64,000 nt of DNA from Ammonifex thiophilus (GCF_003368535.1 NZ_QSLN01000007.1:16012-80011); one strand, 5' to 3'; shown: positions 45,047-54,535, counted from the stretch's first letter. The notes: generated by a model not told the origin, from the sequence alone. Numbers and translations are program-made.

Positions 45047-46508
45047 GCTCTCCCGCCTCCATCCTAGCCAGGTATTCCCGCACCTTCTCTGCCAGGCGCG
45101 GCAGGCGTCCTTCAACCTCCTGCAGGTACTGCTCGATGATCTTCTCCCCCAGCTCGCGAGTGCGGGGAGAAGCGTAGTCCAGCAGGTACTCTTTGAAGGT
45201 AAGGATGGCGTTGGGGACACAGAAGTTCTTCACCAGGCCTTTTTTGGCGAACTCCATGAAGTGGCACCCGGTCCGGCCGGCCCGGTAGCCCGCCGTACAG
45301 AAGGAGGGGATGTAGCCGTCCTGGCAGAGGTCGTAGATGAACTCGTCTAGGCTTCGGGTGTCGTTGATCTTGAACTGCTGCCGCTCCAGGATGTGCTCCT
45401 TTTCCATTTCCGAGTAGCCGCCCACGGCGATGCGGGAGCCGGCATCCGTCTGGGAAACGCCCAATCTTATGAGCTCGCGCCTGAGCTCCGGATTCTCGCG
45501 AGCGGTCAGGATGAGCCCGGTGTAGGGCACGGCGCAGCGCAGGATGGCGATGATCTTCTTCAGCTCTTCGTCGCTAACTAAATAGGGTGAGTTGGTGGTG
45601 AAAGGAGTGTTGAGTGCCGGCTCCAGCCGGGGGAAGGATATGGTGTGAGGACCGATGCCGAACTCCCGCTCCAGGTCCATGGCGTGGTAGAGGAGGCCCA
45701 GCACCTCGAAGCGCCAGTCGAAGAGTCCGAAGAGCACCCCGATGGCCACGTCGTCTATACCGGCCTCCTGAGCCCGGTGTAACGCGAAGAGGCGCCATTT
45801 GTACGAGTGCTTCAAAGTGTCCGGGGGATGCAGGCGCCGGTAGGTCTCGTGGTGGTAGGTCTCCTGGAATACCTGATAGGTGCCTATGCCTACTTCCTTG
45901 ACCTGCCGGTACTCTTCCACCGTCATAGGAGCAGCGTTGACATTGACCCGCCGGATCTCGTCGCGACCGTGCTTGGTGGCGTAGATGGTCTCGAGTGAGC
46001 GGCAGATGTAGTCCACATCGCTGGCAGGGTGCTCGCCAAAGACCGCCAGGACCCGCTTGTGCCCCGCGCGGGTGATGACCCTAACTTCCTGAGCCAGCTC
46101 CTCCATGGTTAGGGTCCGCTTGTAAACCGCTTCGTTGGAGTGGCGGAAGCCGCAGTAAACACAGTTGTTAACGCAGGGGCTGGAGACGTAAAGGGGGGCA
46201 AAGAGCACGATGCGGTTGCCGTAGACCTGGTTCTTGATCCAGAAGGCGGTTTCGAAAAGCTCCTGCAGAAGCTCCGGATCCTGAGTGTTGATCAGCACCG
46301 CTGTGTCTTCAGGCGAAAGCCCCTTGAGTTCCCGCGCCTTGGCCAATACCTCCCGCACCTCGGCCGGCTCAGGGTGGGCTTTCTCCTCCAGGATCCGCCA
46401 GATCTCCGCTTCGTTGATGAAGTCCTGACGTTTTTCTTCTTCCTCGTACCTCTTAATCATTTCCAGGCGCTTATCGCGCCAAGTCTTTTCGGCTAGACTC
46501 AGAGCCAT
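45030..46508 (-). CDS. hydG: [FeFe] hydrogenase maturase HydG (tyrosine lyase)
   Basis: 492 residues. Radical SAM/ThiH-like: CVNNCVYCGFRHSN for the SAM cluster, RRVNVNAAPMTVEEYRQVKEVGIGTYQVFQETYH, and the C-terminal auxiliary-cluster motif FCTAGYRAGRTGCHFMEF. It cleaves tyrosine to give the CO and cyanide ligands on iron. ATG 46508 has AAGGAGG upstream and lies within the end of aspA (38-base overlap). Confidence 0.96.
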   Translation of the reverse strand: MALSLAEKTWRDKRLEMIKRYEEEEKRQDFINEAEIWRILEEKAHPEPAEVREVLAKARELKGLSPEDTAVLINTQDPELLQELFETAFWIKNQVYGNRIVLFAPLYVSSPCVNNCVYCGFRHSNEAVYKRTLTMEELAQEVRVITRAGHKRVLAVFGEHPASDVDYICRSLETIYATKHGRDEIRRVNVNAAPMTVEEYRQVKEVGIGTYQVFQETYHHETYRRLHPPDTLKHSYKWRLFALHRAQEAGIDDVAIGVLFGLFDWRFEVLGLLYHAMDLEREFGIGPHTISFPRLEPALNTPFTTNSPYLVSDEELKKIIAILRCAVPYTGLILTARENPELRRELIRLGVSQTDAGSRIAVGGYSEMEKEHILERQQFKINDTRSLDEFIYDLCQDGYIPSFCTAGYRAGRTGCHFMEFAKKGLVKNFCVPNAILTFKEYLLDYASPRTRELGEKIIEQYLQEVEGRLPRLAEKVREYLARMEAGERDLYV

Positions 46509-47949
46509 CTCTAATTCCCTCCTTGGCAGTTTTGCGCTGAGCGAAATACCGGATGCCGGCTATTCCCGGCGTGGTCACCTCTTGGGGAGAAGTTATAGCC
46601 GCTATCTCCTCCGGGCTGAATAGTCCCTTTTCCAGCAACACCTCCTCCACGCGCTTATCTCTCTCCAAAGCCTCCTTCACTATCTCAGCAGCCCTTTCGT
46701 ACCCTATGTAGGGCACGAAGGCGGTGATGAGGCCGCAGCTGCGGTGCAAAAGCTCTTCACAGCGCTCCCGGTCGGCCTCGATGCCCTCCACGCAGCGCTC
46801 GGCCAGGATGAGGGCGGCGTTGGCCAGCATCTCCGTGGAGGTCAGGAGGTTATGGGCTATCAAAGGTAGGAAGGGGTTGAGCTCTAAGTTGCCCCAGGCA
46901 CAAGCTTGGCTTATGGCCACATCATTGGCCATTACCTGGATGGCCACCTGGGTCACCATTTCCGGGATGACCGGGTTCACCTTCCCCGGCATGATAGAGG
47001 AGCCCACCTGAACGGCGGGCAGGCGGATCTCCCCGATCCCGGCCCGGGGTCCGGAGCTCAGGAAACGCAGATCACTGGCTATCTTAGCCAGGTTAACGGC
47101 GGCGGTCTTCACCAGCCCGGAAACCTCGGCAAAGATGTCGGTGTTCTGGGTGGCTTCCACCAGGTTTTCTGCCCGGGCCAAGCCGAAACCGGTGAGTTCC
47201 CGCAGTTTATCCGTCACCAGCTGGATGTAGCGGCGGCTGGCGTTAAGTCCGGTGCCCACCGCTGTTCCTCCCAGGTTTACCTGCCTTAAGCGCTCCTCCA
47301 CCTTGTAAAGGCGCCACCAGTCCCGGGCCACGGCCTCTGCCCAAGCCCCGAACTCCTGTCCCAAGGTTATAGGCACGGCATCTTGCATCTCGGTACGGCC
47401 GATCTTGAGGATAGAAGCGAACTCCTTTTCTTTGCGCTGTAGGGCCCCCTGAAGCCTGGCCATGGCTTGGCTTAGCCGGCGCACGAGTTTGATGGCTGCC
47501 ACCTTTATAGCCGTGGGGAAGACGTCGTTGGTGGATTGAGAGAGGTTCACGTGCTCCAGGGGGTGGATTATGTGATACGACCCTTTCTCGAAACCCAGGA
47601 TCTCCAAGGCCCGGTTAGCGATCACCTCGTTGACGTTCATGTTAAGCGGGGTGCCTGCACCGCCGGCGTAAGCGTCCACCAGGATCTGATCGTCGAAGCG
47701 TCCGGAGGCAAACTCTGCCGCTGCCCTTTCTATGGCCTCCCCCTTCTCGGGCGGTAAAAGTCCTACCGCCGTGTTGGCAGAGGCGGCGGCCTGCTTCACC
47801 ACACCTAAGGCCCAGAGGAGCTCCCGGTGAGGCTTTTGCCCCGAAACGGGAAAGTTGTCTTTGGCCCGCAGGGCGTGAATACCGTAGTAGGCCTCTTTCG
47901 GTACGGCTTTTTCTCCCAGACTGTCCCTTTCCCAGCGGTATTCCGTCAC
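46471..47949 (-). CDS. aspA: Aspartate ammonia-lyase
   Basis: 492 residues, fumarase/aspartase superfamily. Signature GSSIMPGKVNPVIPEMVTQV with the mobile catalytic loop, TGLNASRRYIQLV, LSQSTNDVFPTAIK, and EMQDAVPITLGQEFGAWA. It splits aspartate into fumarate and ammonium. Translational overlap on both sides places it firmly inside the hyd operon, where its ammonium could feed the azadithiolate bridge; this is inference. Confidence 0.93.
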   Translation of the reverse strand: MTEYRWERDSLGEKAVPKEAYYGIHALRAKDNFPVSGQKPHRELLWALGVVKQAAASANTAVGLLPPEKGEAIERAAAEFASGRFDDQILVDAYAGGAGTPLNMNVNEVIANRALEILGFEKGSYHIIHPLEHVNLSQSTNDVFPTAIKVAAIKLVRRLSQAMARLQGALQRKEKEFASILKIGRTEMQDAVPITLGQEFGAWAEAVARDWWRLYKVEERLRQVNLGGTAVGTGLNASRRYIQLVTDKLRELTGFGLARAENLVEATQNTDIFAEVSGLVKTAAVNLAKIASDLRFLSSGPRAGIGEIRLPAVQVGSSIMPGKVNPVIPEMVTQVAIQVMANDVAISQACAWGNLELNPFLPLIAHNLLTSTEMLANAALILAERCVEGIEADRERCEELLHRSCGLITAFVPYIGYERAAEIVKEALERDKRVEEVLLEKGLFSPEEIAAITSPQEVTTPGIAGIRYFAQRKTAKEGIRDGSESSRKDLAR

Positions 47950-48212
47950 TTCTTTTTCTCTCCTTTAGGCGGTGCCAGCGCGGTTTTGACGGTGACCCCC
48001 GGCAAGGCCCCCAGCTTCCCGGTGAGCGCTCCTATCTCGTCCGTGGTTCCCTCTATGACCAGGGCTATAAGCCCTAGATCCCGCTCCCGGTCCGGTATCC
48101 CCATGCGTCCCAAAATCATGCTGGCGTGGTGGCTAAGAATGGTGTTCACTTTGGGGGCGTTCTCCAGCCGGTTTTCCACTATGATTCCCACCACTCCGAT
48201 GCGCTTTTCCAA
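47946..48212 (-). CDS. TM1266-family iron-only hydrogenase system regulator
   Basis: 88 residues from TTG 48212, with AAGGAGG nine bases upstream. KRIGVVGIIVENRLENAPKVNTILSHHASMILGRMGIP, GLIALVIEGTTDEIGALTGKLGALPGVTVKTAL is the TM1266 ACT-like domain found with [FeFe] hydrogenase genes. It probably senses an amino acid or related ligand. First gene of the hyd operon, overlapping aspA by 4 bases. The frame is open upstream through the leader but non-homologous there. Confidence 0.88.
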   Translation of the reverse strand: MEKRIGVVGIIVENRLENAPKVNTILSHHASMILGRMGIPDRERDLGLIALVIEGTTDEIGALTGKLGALPGVTVKTALAPPKGEKKK

Positions 48213-48358
48213 TAGGCCACCTCCTTCTTGAGGGGATAAACAAAAAGGGAACCTTCGCCTTTGACGGCAATAGGTCCCCTTAGAGCCTTCGTGACCCCCC
48301 CTTGATTTCAGGGACCAACTCCCCTCTTCGCAGGGGCGGAAAACCTTATACGGTTTGT
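48213..48358 (-). promoter_or_regulatory. Structured 5' leader with terminator-like hairpin before the hyd operon
   Basis: About 145 bases of leader on the minus strand. A 9-bp stem with one G-U (48281-48273 with 48253-48245) is followed by TTTTTG, a terminator in front of the first gene. Upstream lies a CCCCT / AGGGG hairpin (near 48319-48334) and purine-rich GGGGGG. The layout resembles an attenuator or riboswitch; I could not match a known class. Confidence 0.55.
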
Positions 48359-48364
48359 ATTCCA

Positions 48365-48393
48365 AGTATACTGAAAGAAAGTTTCGCCGTCAA
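48365..48393 (-). promoter_or_regulatory. Sigma-A promoter of the hyd operon
   Basis: Minus strand TTGACG (48393-48388), 17-base spacer, TATACT (48370-48365). Near-consensus. Its -35 forms one arm of the palindrome CGTCAAG-TGGGT-CTTGACG (48388-48406), shared with the divergent tRNA promoter. Confidence 0.8.
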
Positions 48394-48400
48394 GTGGGTC

Positions 48401-48429
48401 TTGACGAAAGGGCGAAATTGCGGCATAAT
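48401..48429 (+). promoter_or_regulatory. Promoter of the tRNA-Pro gene
   Basis: TTGACG (48401-48406), 17-base spacer, CATAAT (48424-48429), ending 13 bases before the tRNA. Back to back with the hyd promoter. Confidence 0.75.
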
Positions 48430-48438
48430 ATTCCCTGA

Positions 48439-49224
<786 letters not shown>

Positions 49225-49235
49225 GGGGAGAAAAG

Positions 49236-49706
49236 ATGCTCCGCATAGAGGTCCCCGGCCGGGGTTTGCTGGAACTAAACCATCTGGTATTAGACTTTAA
49301 CGGTACCTTCGCCTGCGACGGCGAGCTTCTACCCGGTGTGGTAGAGCGTCTTAACGCCTTGGCCGAAAAAATGACCGTTCACATCTTGACCGCCGACACC
49401 TTCGGCACGGCGGCAGAGAAGTGCGCTCCTATTCGGGCCAAGGTAGTAGTTTTGCGCCAGCCCCTCACCGGTCCGGAGAAGGAGAGGTACGTGGAGGGGC
49501 TGGATGCTACCCGAACGGTGGCCATAGGAAACGGCGCCAACGATGTGCGCATGTTGCGGCGGGCCATTTTGGGTATCGCGGTGTTGGGTCCGGAAGGATT
49601 GGCGGCAGAAGTTCTGCAGGCGGCCGACGTGCTGGTGCGGGACGTCAACGAAGCTTTGGACCTCCTGCTCAAGCCGAAGCGCCTGATCGCCACACTACGC
49701 TTATGA
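49236..49706 (+). CDS. HAD-superfamily protein, soluble P-type ATPase-like
   Basis: 156 residues. HAD motif I VLDFNGTFA (the second Asp of DxD is Asn), motif II Thr in HILTADT, motif IV GNGANDVRMLRRA. This matches soluble fragments of P-type ATPase phosphorylation domains. The Asn in motif I leaves the nucleophile but may weaken phosphatase turnover. ATG 12 bases after adk. Confidence 0.82.
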   Translation: MLRIEVPGRGLLELNHLVLDFNGTFACDGELLPGVVERLNALAEKMTVHILTADTFGTAAEKCAPIRAKVVVLRQPLTGPEKERYVEGLDATRTVAIGNGANDVRMLRRAILGIAVLGPEGLAAEVLQAADVLVRDVNEALDLLLKPKRLIATLRL

Positions 49707-49718
49707 GGAGGGGAAACT

Positions 49719-49916
49719 ATGGGAAAAAAGGTTCAGCAGCGCTGCATCATCTGCGGGCGGATATTTGAGACCGAGGCTATGACCGAGACGGTCCTGGAAG
49801 AGGAAGAAGAACTTCTCGAAGAAGCCCCGAAGAAGACCAAAGCCATCTGCCCCTTGTGCGAGGCCAAGATAAAGAAGGAGGCCGAGGAGGCCCAGAAAGA
49901 ACCCAAGCCCATGTGA
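49719..49916 (+). CDS. Small zinc-ribbon protein (DUF2197-like)
   Basis: 65 residues. CIICGRIF and CPLCEAKI form a four-Cys zinc ribbon around a very acidic linker (EEEEELLEEAPKK); Lys/Glu-rich tail. Resembles small DUF2197 proteins of Bacillota, function unknown. ATG with GAGGAGGGG. The next 85 bases before pfk are non-coding. Confidence 0.75.
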   Translation: MGKKVQQRCIICGRIFETEAMTETVLEEEEELLEEAPKKTKAICPLCEAKIKKEAEEAQKEPKPM

Positions 49917-50001
49917 TCTACGAACCTTATATTCTTGCCGCTGGGCTCCGATACTTGTAAAAGGGGCCAAAAAAGCGGTTATTTTTTTGGGGGGTAGCAG
50001 A

Positions 50002-51108
50002 GTGGCCAGGGCGAGGTTATCGATCAAGCGGATAGGTATCCTTACCGGGGGAGGGGACGCGCCTGGACTTAACGCGGTGATCCGGGCAGCCGTCAAGGTG
50101 GCGGTGCGCGAGTACGGGCTTAGCGTCATAGGTTTCGAGGACGGCTTCGCGGGCCTGGTGGAAAACCGGAGCCGCCGCCTCACCCCCAAGGATGTAGTGG
50201 GCATCCTGCCCCGCGGCGGGACCATTTTGGGAACGACCAACCGGGAAAACCCCTTCCACTACCCGGTGCGGGAAAACGGGGAGATCGTTTACAAGGACCT
50301 TTCCCAGCAAGCGATAAACAACCTCAACTCTTTGGGTATCCAGGCCCTGATCATCATCGGCGGCGATGGTAGCCTTAAAATCGCTAAAGAGATATGGGAG
50401 CGCTACGGGTTCCCCGTCATCGGGGTGCCCAAGACCATAGACAACGACATAGCGGCTACCGACCAGACCTTCGGTTTCGACACGGCGGTGGCTACGGCCA
50501 CCGAAGCCATAGACAAGCTGCACACCACCGCTGAGGCTCACCACCGGGTGATGGTGCTGGAGGTGATGGGGCGCTACGCTGGCTGGATAGCTCTGCACGC
50601 GGGCGTGGCCGGAGGGGCTGACGTGATTCTCATCCCGGAGATCCCCTTCACCATCGATAAAGTGTGCGAGAAGATCCTGGAGCGCCAGCGAGAGGGGAAA
50701 AAGTTCAGCATCGTGGTGGTAGCTGAGGGAGCCAAGCCCGTGGGCGGGGAAGTGGTGGTCAAGAAGATCGTGAAGGAAAGCTTCGAAAGCATAAGGCTTG
50801 GCGGCATCGGCAACGTGGTGGGGGAGCAGATAGAGAGGATAACCGGCATCGAAACTCGTGTGACGGTGTTGGGGCACCTGCAGCGGGGAGGATCACCTAC
50901 TCCCTTCGACCGTCTCTTGGCCACCCGTTTCGGAGCAGCGGCGGTCAACTTCCTGATGGAAGGGCGCTTTGGCGAAATGGTTTCCCTCCGGACTCCCGAC
51001 ATAACCTCTGTCCCTCTGGCCGAAGCGGTGGGAACCATGCGGCGGGTTCCCTTAGGCTGCGACCTCATCCGAGCGGCGCGCCAGATGGGAATAAGCTTCG
51101 GCGACTAA
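50002..51108 (+). CDS. pfkA: 6-phosphofructokinase
   Basis: About 368 residues from GTG 50002. ILTGGGDAPGLNAVIRA, GGDGSLKIAKE, TIDND (catalytic Asp147), MGRYAGWIA, and GHLQRGGSPTPFDR. The two positions that separate donors read Gly123 (GGDGS, as in ATP enzymes) and Lys144 (PKTIDND, as in pyrophosphate enzymes). Such a Gly/Lys mix is known from group III PFKs, many ATP-dependent. Phosphoryl donor is therefore left open. GGGGGG ribosome site 7 bases upstream. Confidence 0.92.
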   Translation: MARARLSIKRIGILTGGGDAPGLNAVIRAAVKVAVREYGLSVIGFEDGFAGLVENRSRRLTPKDVVGILPRGGTILGTTNRENPFHYPVRENGEIVYKDLSQQAINNLNSLGIQALIIIGGDGSLKIAKEIWERYGFPVIGVPKTIDNDIAATDQTFGFDTAVATATEAIDKLHTTAEAHHRVMVLEVMGRYAGWIALHAGVAGGADVILIPEIPFTIDKVCEKILERQREGKKFSIVVVAEGAKPVGGEVVVKKIVKESFESIRLGGIGNVVGEQIERITGIETRVTVLGHLQRGGSPTPFDRLLATRFGAAAVNFLMEGRFGEMVSLRTPDITSVPLAEAVGTMRRVPLGCDLIRAARQMGISFGD

Positions 51109-51183
51109 AATCAAGCAGGATTTTGAGGAGCAAGCAGCGAATTTTTAAAAGATGTCAGACGGGACGGAAGGGAAGACGAACCC

Positions 51184-51705
51184 ATGGAGGAACGGGAACC
51201 GAAACTGACCGTTCTGGGTATCGGGAACCTCCTCTTGCAGGACGAAGGGCTGGGCATTCACGCAGTACGCGAACTCCAGAAGTTTTCCTACCCGCCGTCA
51301 GTGGAGATCTTGGACGGGGGAACAGCCGGCATAGACCTTCTTTACTATATTGAGGACTCTTCCCGCCTGATCATCATTGACGCGGTCAACGGGCAGGCTC
51401 CCCCGGGTACCATTTTTAAGTTTTCCCCTGACGAACTCGACGATTACGTTCCGGTGGCTGCTCTTTCTTCCCACTCGGTCGGTATCCTGGAAGTAATCTA
51501 CCTGGCGAAAGTTACCGGGGTGCTTCCCCCCACCACTATCTTTGGCATGCAGCCCGCCCGCATGGCCTGGGGGATGGAGCTCAGTCCCCTCGTAAAAAAA
51601 AGGCTGCCGCGTCTGGTTTCTCTGGTAGATGCCGAGATACGGGAGTGGCTTGAAAGGAGTCTGGGAAATAACACTCGAAGAGAGGGGGTAGCGGATAGCA
51701 GGTAG
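51184..51705 (+). CDS. Hydrogenase maturation protease (HybD family)
   Basis: 173 residues. VLGIGNLLLQDEGLGIHAVREL with the nickel-sensing Glu/Asp, DGGTAGIDLL, and SSHSVGILEVI with the third ligand. It clips the C-terminal tail of a [NiFe]-type large subunit once nickel is inserted. Its target is probably the hydrogenase large subunit encoded 1 kb downstream, which has a clippable tail only if the TGA is read through. Confidence 0.92.
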   Translation: MEEREPKLTVLGIGNLLLQDEGLGIHAVRELQKFSYPPSVEILDGGTAGIDLLYYIEDSSRLIIIDAVNGQAPPGTIFKFSPDELDDYVPVAALSSHSVGILEVIYLAKVTGVLPPTTIFGMQPARMAWGMELSPLVKKRLPRLVSLVDAEIREWLERSLGNNTRREGVADSR

Positions 51706-51760
51706 GCTTAAAAAGCTACTTGAGCGGCTTTCCGGAGCATAAAGGGATGGGAGGGAAGAT

Positions 51761-52690
51761 GTGGTGAGACGAATCTCACGGCGCGAGTTTATACGGATCT
51801 GCACCGGAACCACGGCGGGAATAGCTTTGCTCTCTGCCCTGGAGCCCTACATACTGGAGACCTTAGCCGAAGCGGCTGAAGGCAAACCCCCTGTTATCTG
51901 GCTCCAGGGAGCCGGATGCACCGGGTGTTCAGTCTCTCTCCTCAACGCGGTAAATCCCCCTATCCAGAAAGTCCTCTTAGATATCATTAGTCTGCGCTTT
52001 CATCCCACCGTCATGGCGGCTGCTGGCCACCTAGCTTGGCACGCTTTGGAGGAAACGGCGGCCAAGTATCCGGGCAAGTACTTCCTGGTGGTAGAAGGTG
52101 GAGTGCCAACGGGGGACGATGGCATCTTCTGCACCATAGGGGAAAAGGACGGCAAGGAAATAACCTTGCTCCACGCCCTGAAAGAATACGGGAGCAAGGC
52201 TGCAGCCATAATAGCCGCTGGGCAGTGTGCTTCCTTCGGAGGCATTCCCGGCGCCGCCCCCAATCCTACGACCACGGTGGGCGTCTGGGAAGTGATTAAA
52301 AAGACCCCGGTCATTAACGTTCCCTGTTGCCCTATGCACCCGGACGACTTTTTAGGGACCCTTACCTATGTGCTCCGCTTCGGGGAGCTACCGGAACTGG
52401 ATTACTTCAACCGGCCCAAGCTCTTCTTCCCCGACCAAACCATTCACGAAGGTTGCCCCCGGTGCGAGTACTTCGCCAAAGGGATCTTTGCTAAGCACCC
52501 GGGGGACGAGGGGTGCCTGGCCATGGTCGGCTGCAAAGGGATGGTGGCCCATTCGCGCTGTCACATCCGGTGGTGGAATAATCACACCAACTGGTGTATC
52601 CGGGCGGGTGCGCCCTGTCAGGCTTGTTCCGAACCGGGATTCCCGGACGATAGCGGGCCGCTTTACGGACGCTATCGCCTGCACGAGTAA
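51761..52690 (+). CDS. hysB: [NiFeSe] hydrogenase small subunit, Tat-exported
   Basis: 309 residues. Tat signal SRREFIRICTGTTAGIALLSAL at the start, twin Arg intact. Proximal cluster ligands GAGCTGCSVSLLN, GQCASFGG, NVPCCPMHP; medial and distal cluster ligands HEGCPRCEYFA, GCLAMVGCKG, SRCHIRWWNN, CIRAGAPCQACSEPGFPD. No C-terminal membrane helix, so a soluble periplasmic enzyme. GTG start with GGAGGGAAG. A hairpin (CCCGTC / GACGGG, 52707-52727) lies in the 74-base gap before the large-subunit gene. Confidence 0.95.
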   Translation: MVRRISRREFIRICTGTTAGIALLSALEPYILETLAEAAEGKPPVIWLQGAGCTGCSVSLLNAVNPPIQKVLLDIISLRFHPTVMAAAGHLAWHALEETAAKYPGKYFLVVEGGVPTGDDGIFCTIGEKDGKEITLLHALKEYGSKAAAIIAAGQCASFGGIPGAAPNPTTTVGVWEVIKKTPVINVPCCPMHPDDFLGTLTYVLRFGELPELDYFNRPKLFFPDQTIHEGCPRCEYFAKGIFAKHPGDEGCLAMVGCKGMVAHSRCHIRWWNNHTNWCIRAGAPCQACSEPGFPDDSGPLYGRYRLHE

Positions 52691-52764
52691 CCGGGAGATA
52701 GAAAAGCCCGTCTCCCGAAGGGACGGGATTAGAGGGTAAGGCGGAAGCAAGGGGGGATAACGAA

Positions 52765-54210
52765 TTGTCCAAGAAGGTGGTTATCGATCCCGTTACCCGA
52801 ATCGAAGGGCACCTGAAAATAGAAGTCAACGTCGACGGCGGTAAAGTGGTGGATGCCTGGTCTTCAGGCACCCTTTTCCGTGGCTTCGAGATCATCCTCC
52901 AGGGGCGGGATCCGCGCGATGCCCAGCACATCACCCAGCGCATCTGCGGCGTTTGTCCTATCGCTCACTCCATGGCCTCGGCTCGCTGTCTGGACGACGC
53001 CTTTAAAGCCGAAGTTCCCACCAACGGCCGCATCACCCGTAACCTCATCCAGGGAGCCAACTACATCCAGTCGCACATCCTGCACTTTTACACCTTGGCT
53101 GCCCTGGACTACGTGAAAGGGCCCGATGTTCCTCCTTTCGTTCCCCGGTACGAGGGGGACTACCGTTTGCCGCCGGAGGTCAACAAAAAGGCGGTGGAGC
53201 ACTACCTCGAGGCCCTGAACATGCGCCGGAAGGCCCAGGAGATGTTGGCGATCTACGGAGCCAAGATGCCGCACATCACGGTTATCATCCCCGGCGGGAT
53301 CACCGAGAAGGTGACCAAGGAAAGCATTGACCACTTCCGGAGCTACTTAAAGGAACTCATCGACTTTATCGACAACGTCTACGTCCCCGATGTGGTAGCT
53401 ATAGGCGAAGTCTACAAGGACTACTACGATATAGGGCGGGGATACCAGAACGCTTTAGCCTATGGAATTTTCCCCTTGACCGATGAGCCCGATCCGACGG
53501 GCCAGAAGATGCTCATCAAGCGGGGGGCCTATGCCAACGGCAAATTCATCCCGGTAGATCCTGCCAAGATCACGGAGGACGTCAAATATTCCTGGTACCG
53601 CAACGATACCAGCGGGCTTAACCCGGCGGAGGGCAAGACTGAACCCCAGCCGCGTAAGGCGGGGGCCTACTCCTGGATCAAGGCTCCTCGCTACGAAGGG
53701 CTTCCCATGGAGGTAGGACCGCTGGCGCGCATGTGGGTGAACCGCGTGCCGGAAGTGTTCGGCTTAGGAGAAAAGGCCTTTTCCACCATGGGGCGCCACC
53801 TGGCGCGGGCCATCGAGTGCCGGATGGTAGCCCACGCCATGATGGAGTGGCTCGACCAGCTCCGTCCGGGCGAGCCCACCATGAAGCCGTGCGAGGTTCC
53901 GCGCGAGGCCAGAGGTATGGGGCTTTGGGAAGCGCCACGGGGCGCCATCGGCCACTGGATAGAGATTAAAGACTACCGCATCCGCAACTACCAGGTAGTG
54001 TCGGCCACCATCTGGAACGCCAGCCCCCGCGACGACAAGGGACAGCGCGGACCCATCGAACAGGCCTTGGTAGGCACACCGGTCAAGGATCTGGAAAACC
54101 CCATTGAGGTGGTGCGCGTAATTCGATCTTTCGACCCCTGACTTGGCTGTGCCGTTCACCTCGTTGAGGTGAAGGACTCCTGGGGTCGCAAGGTGGTCGT
54201 CCCGGTGTAA
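52765..54210 (+). CDS. hysA: [NiFeSe] hydrogenase large subunit with in-frame UGA selenocysteine
   Basis: 481 residues if TGA 54139-54141 is read as selenocysteine (Sec459). N-terminal active-site motif RICGVCPIAHSMA (first Cys pair). The C-terminal motif DPCxxCxxH of [NiFe] enzymes reads D-P-Sec-L-G-C-A-V-H across the TGA, followed by a 16-residue tail to TAA 54208-54210. The tail after His is what maturation proteases remove. Without readthrough the enzyme would lose two nickel ligands. A hairpin follows the TGA at SECIS distance. TTG start with AAGGGGGG. Exported with HysB by Tat. Confidence 0.93.
54139..54173 (+). promoter_or_regulatory. UGA-Sec codon with predicted bacterial SECIS hairpin
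   Basis: TGA is followed 13 bases later by a perfect 8-bp stem TTCACCTC / GAGGTGAA (54155-54162, 54166-54173) closed by the loop GTT. Bacterial SECIS elements sit just inside the coding region after UGA with a G/U in the apical loop, as here. SelB should bind it. Confidence 0.75.
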
Positions 54211-54220
54211 AGAATCTTAA

Positions 54221-54254
54221 AAGCCCTCTCCCACGAGGAGGGGGCTTAATTTTT
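54221..54254 (+). terminator. Terminator after the hydrogenase genes
   Basis: 11-bp stem AAGCCCTCTCC / GGAGGGGGCTT (one T-G pair), loop CACGA, then AATTTTTG, starting 10 bases after the read-through stop TAA. Confidence 0.88.
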
Positions 54255-54319
54255 GTGGTTGGAGAGGCGAGTTTATTTGTACTATACTTTTGGGAGAGGG
54301 ATTAGAGGGGGGAAAGACC

Positions 54320-54535
54320 GTGTTCGGGAATTTCGGTGGTACGGAGCTTCTTCTTATCCTGGCCATTGCTTTGATTGTCTTCGGCCCTAGCAAGCTTCCC
54401 GAGCTCGGACGCTCTTTGGGCAAGACCATCCGGGAGTTCCGCAAGTCTACCCAAGACATTGTAGGCGACCTGAAGAGTAACGTGGATGAGGTAAAAAAGG
54501 AAGTGGAAGAGGTGAGCAAGAGCATCAAGGGATAG
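54320..54535 (+). CDS. tatA: Sec-independent translocase TatA
   Basis: 71 residues from GTG 54320 with GGGGGGAAAG. Typical TatA: FGGTELLLILAIALIVFGPSKLPELGRSLGKTIREF, a short membrane helix, FGP hinge, amphipathic helix, then charged tail. Forms the Tat pore. Placed after a Tat-dependent hydrogenase, its likely client. Confidence 0.95.
   Translation: MFGNFGGTELLLILAIALIVFGPSKLPELGRSLGKTIREFRKSTQDIVGDLKSNVDEVKKEVEEVSKSIKG

Noticed and set aside
42346..48212. Expectation of an [FeFe] hydrogenase structural gene beside the maturases
   Set aside because: No H-cluster motif is found in this window; the structural gene must be elsewhere.
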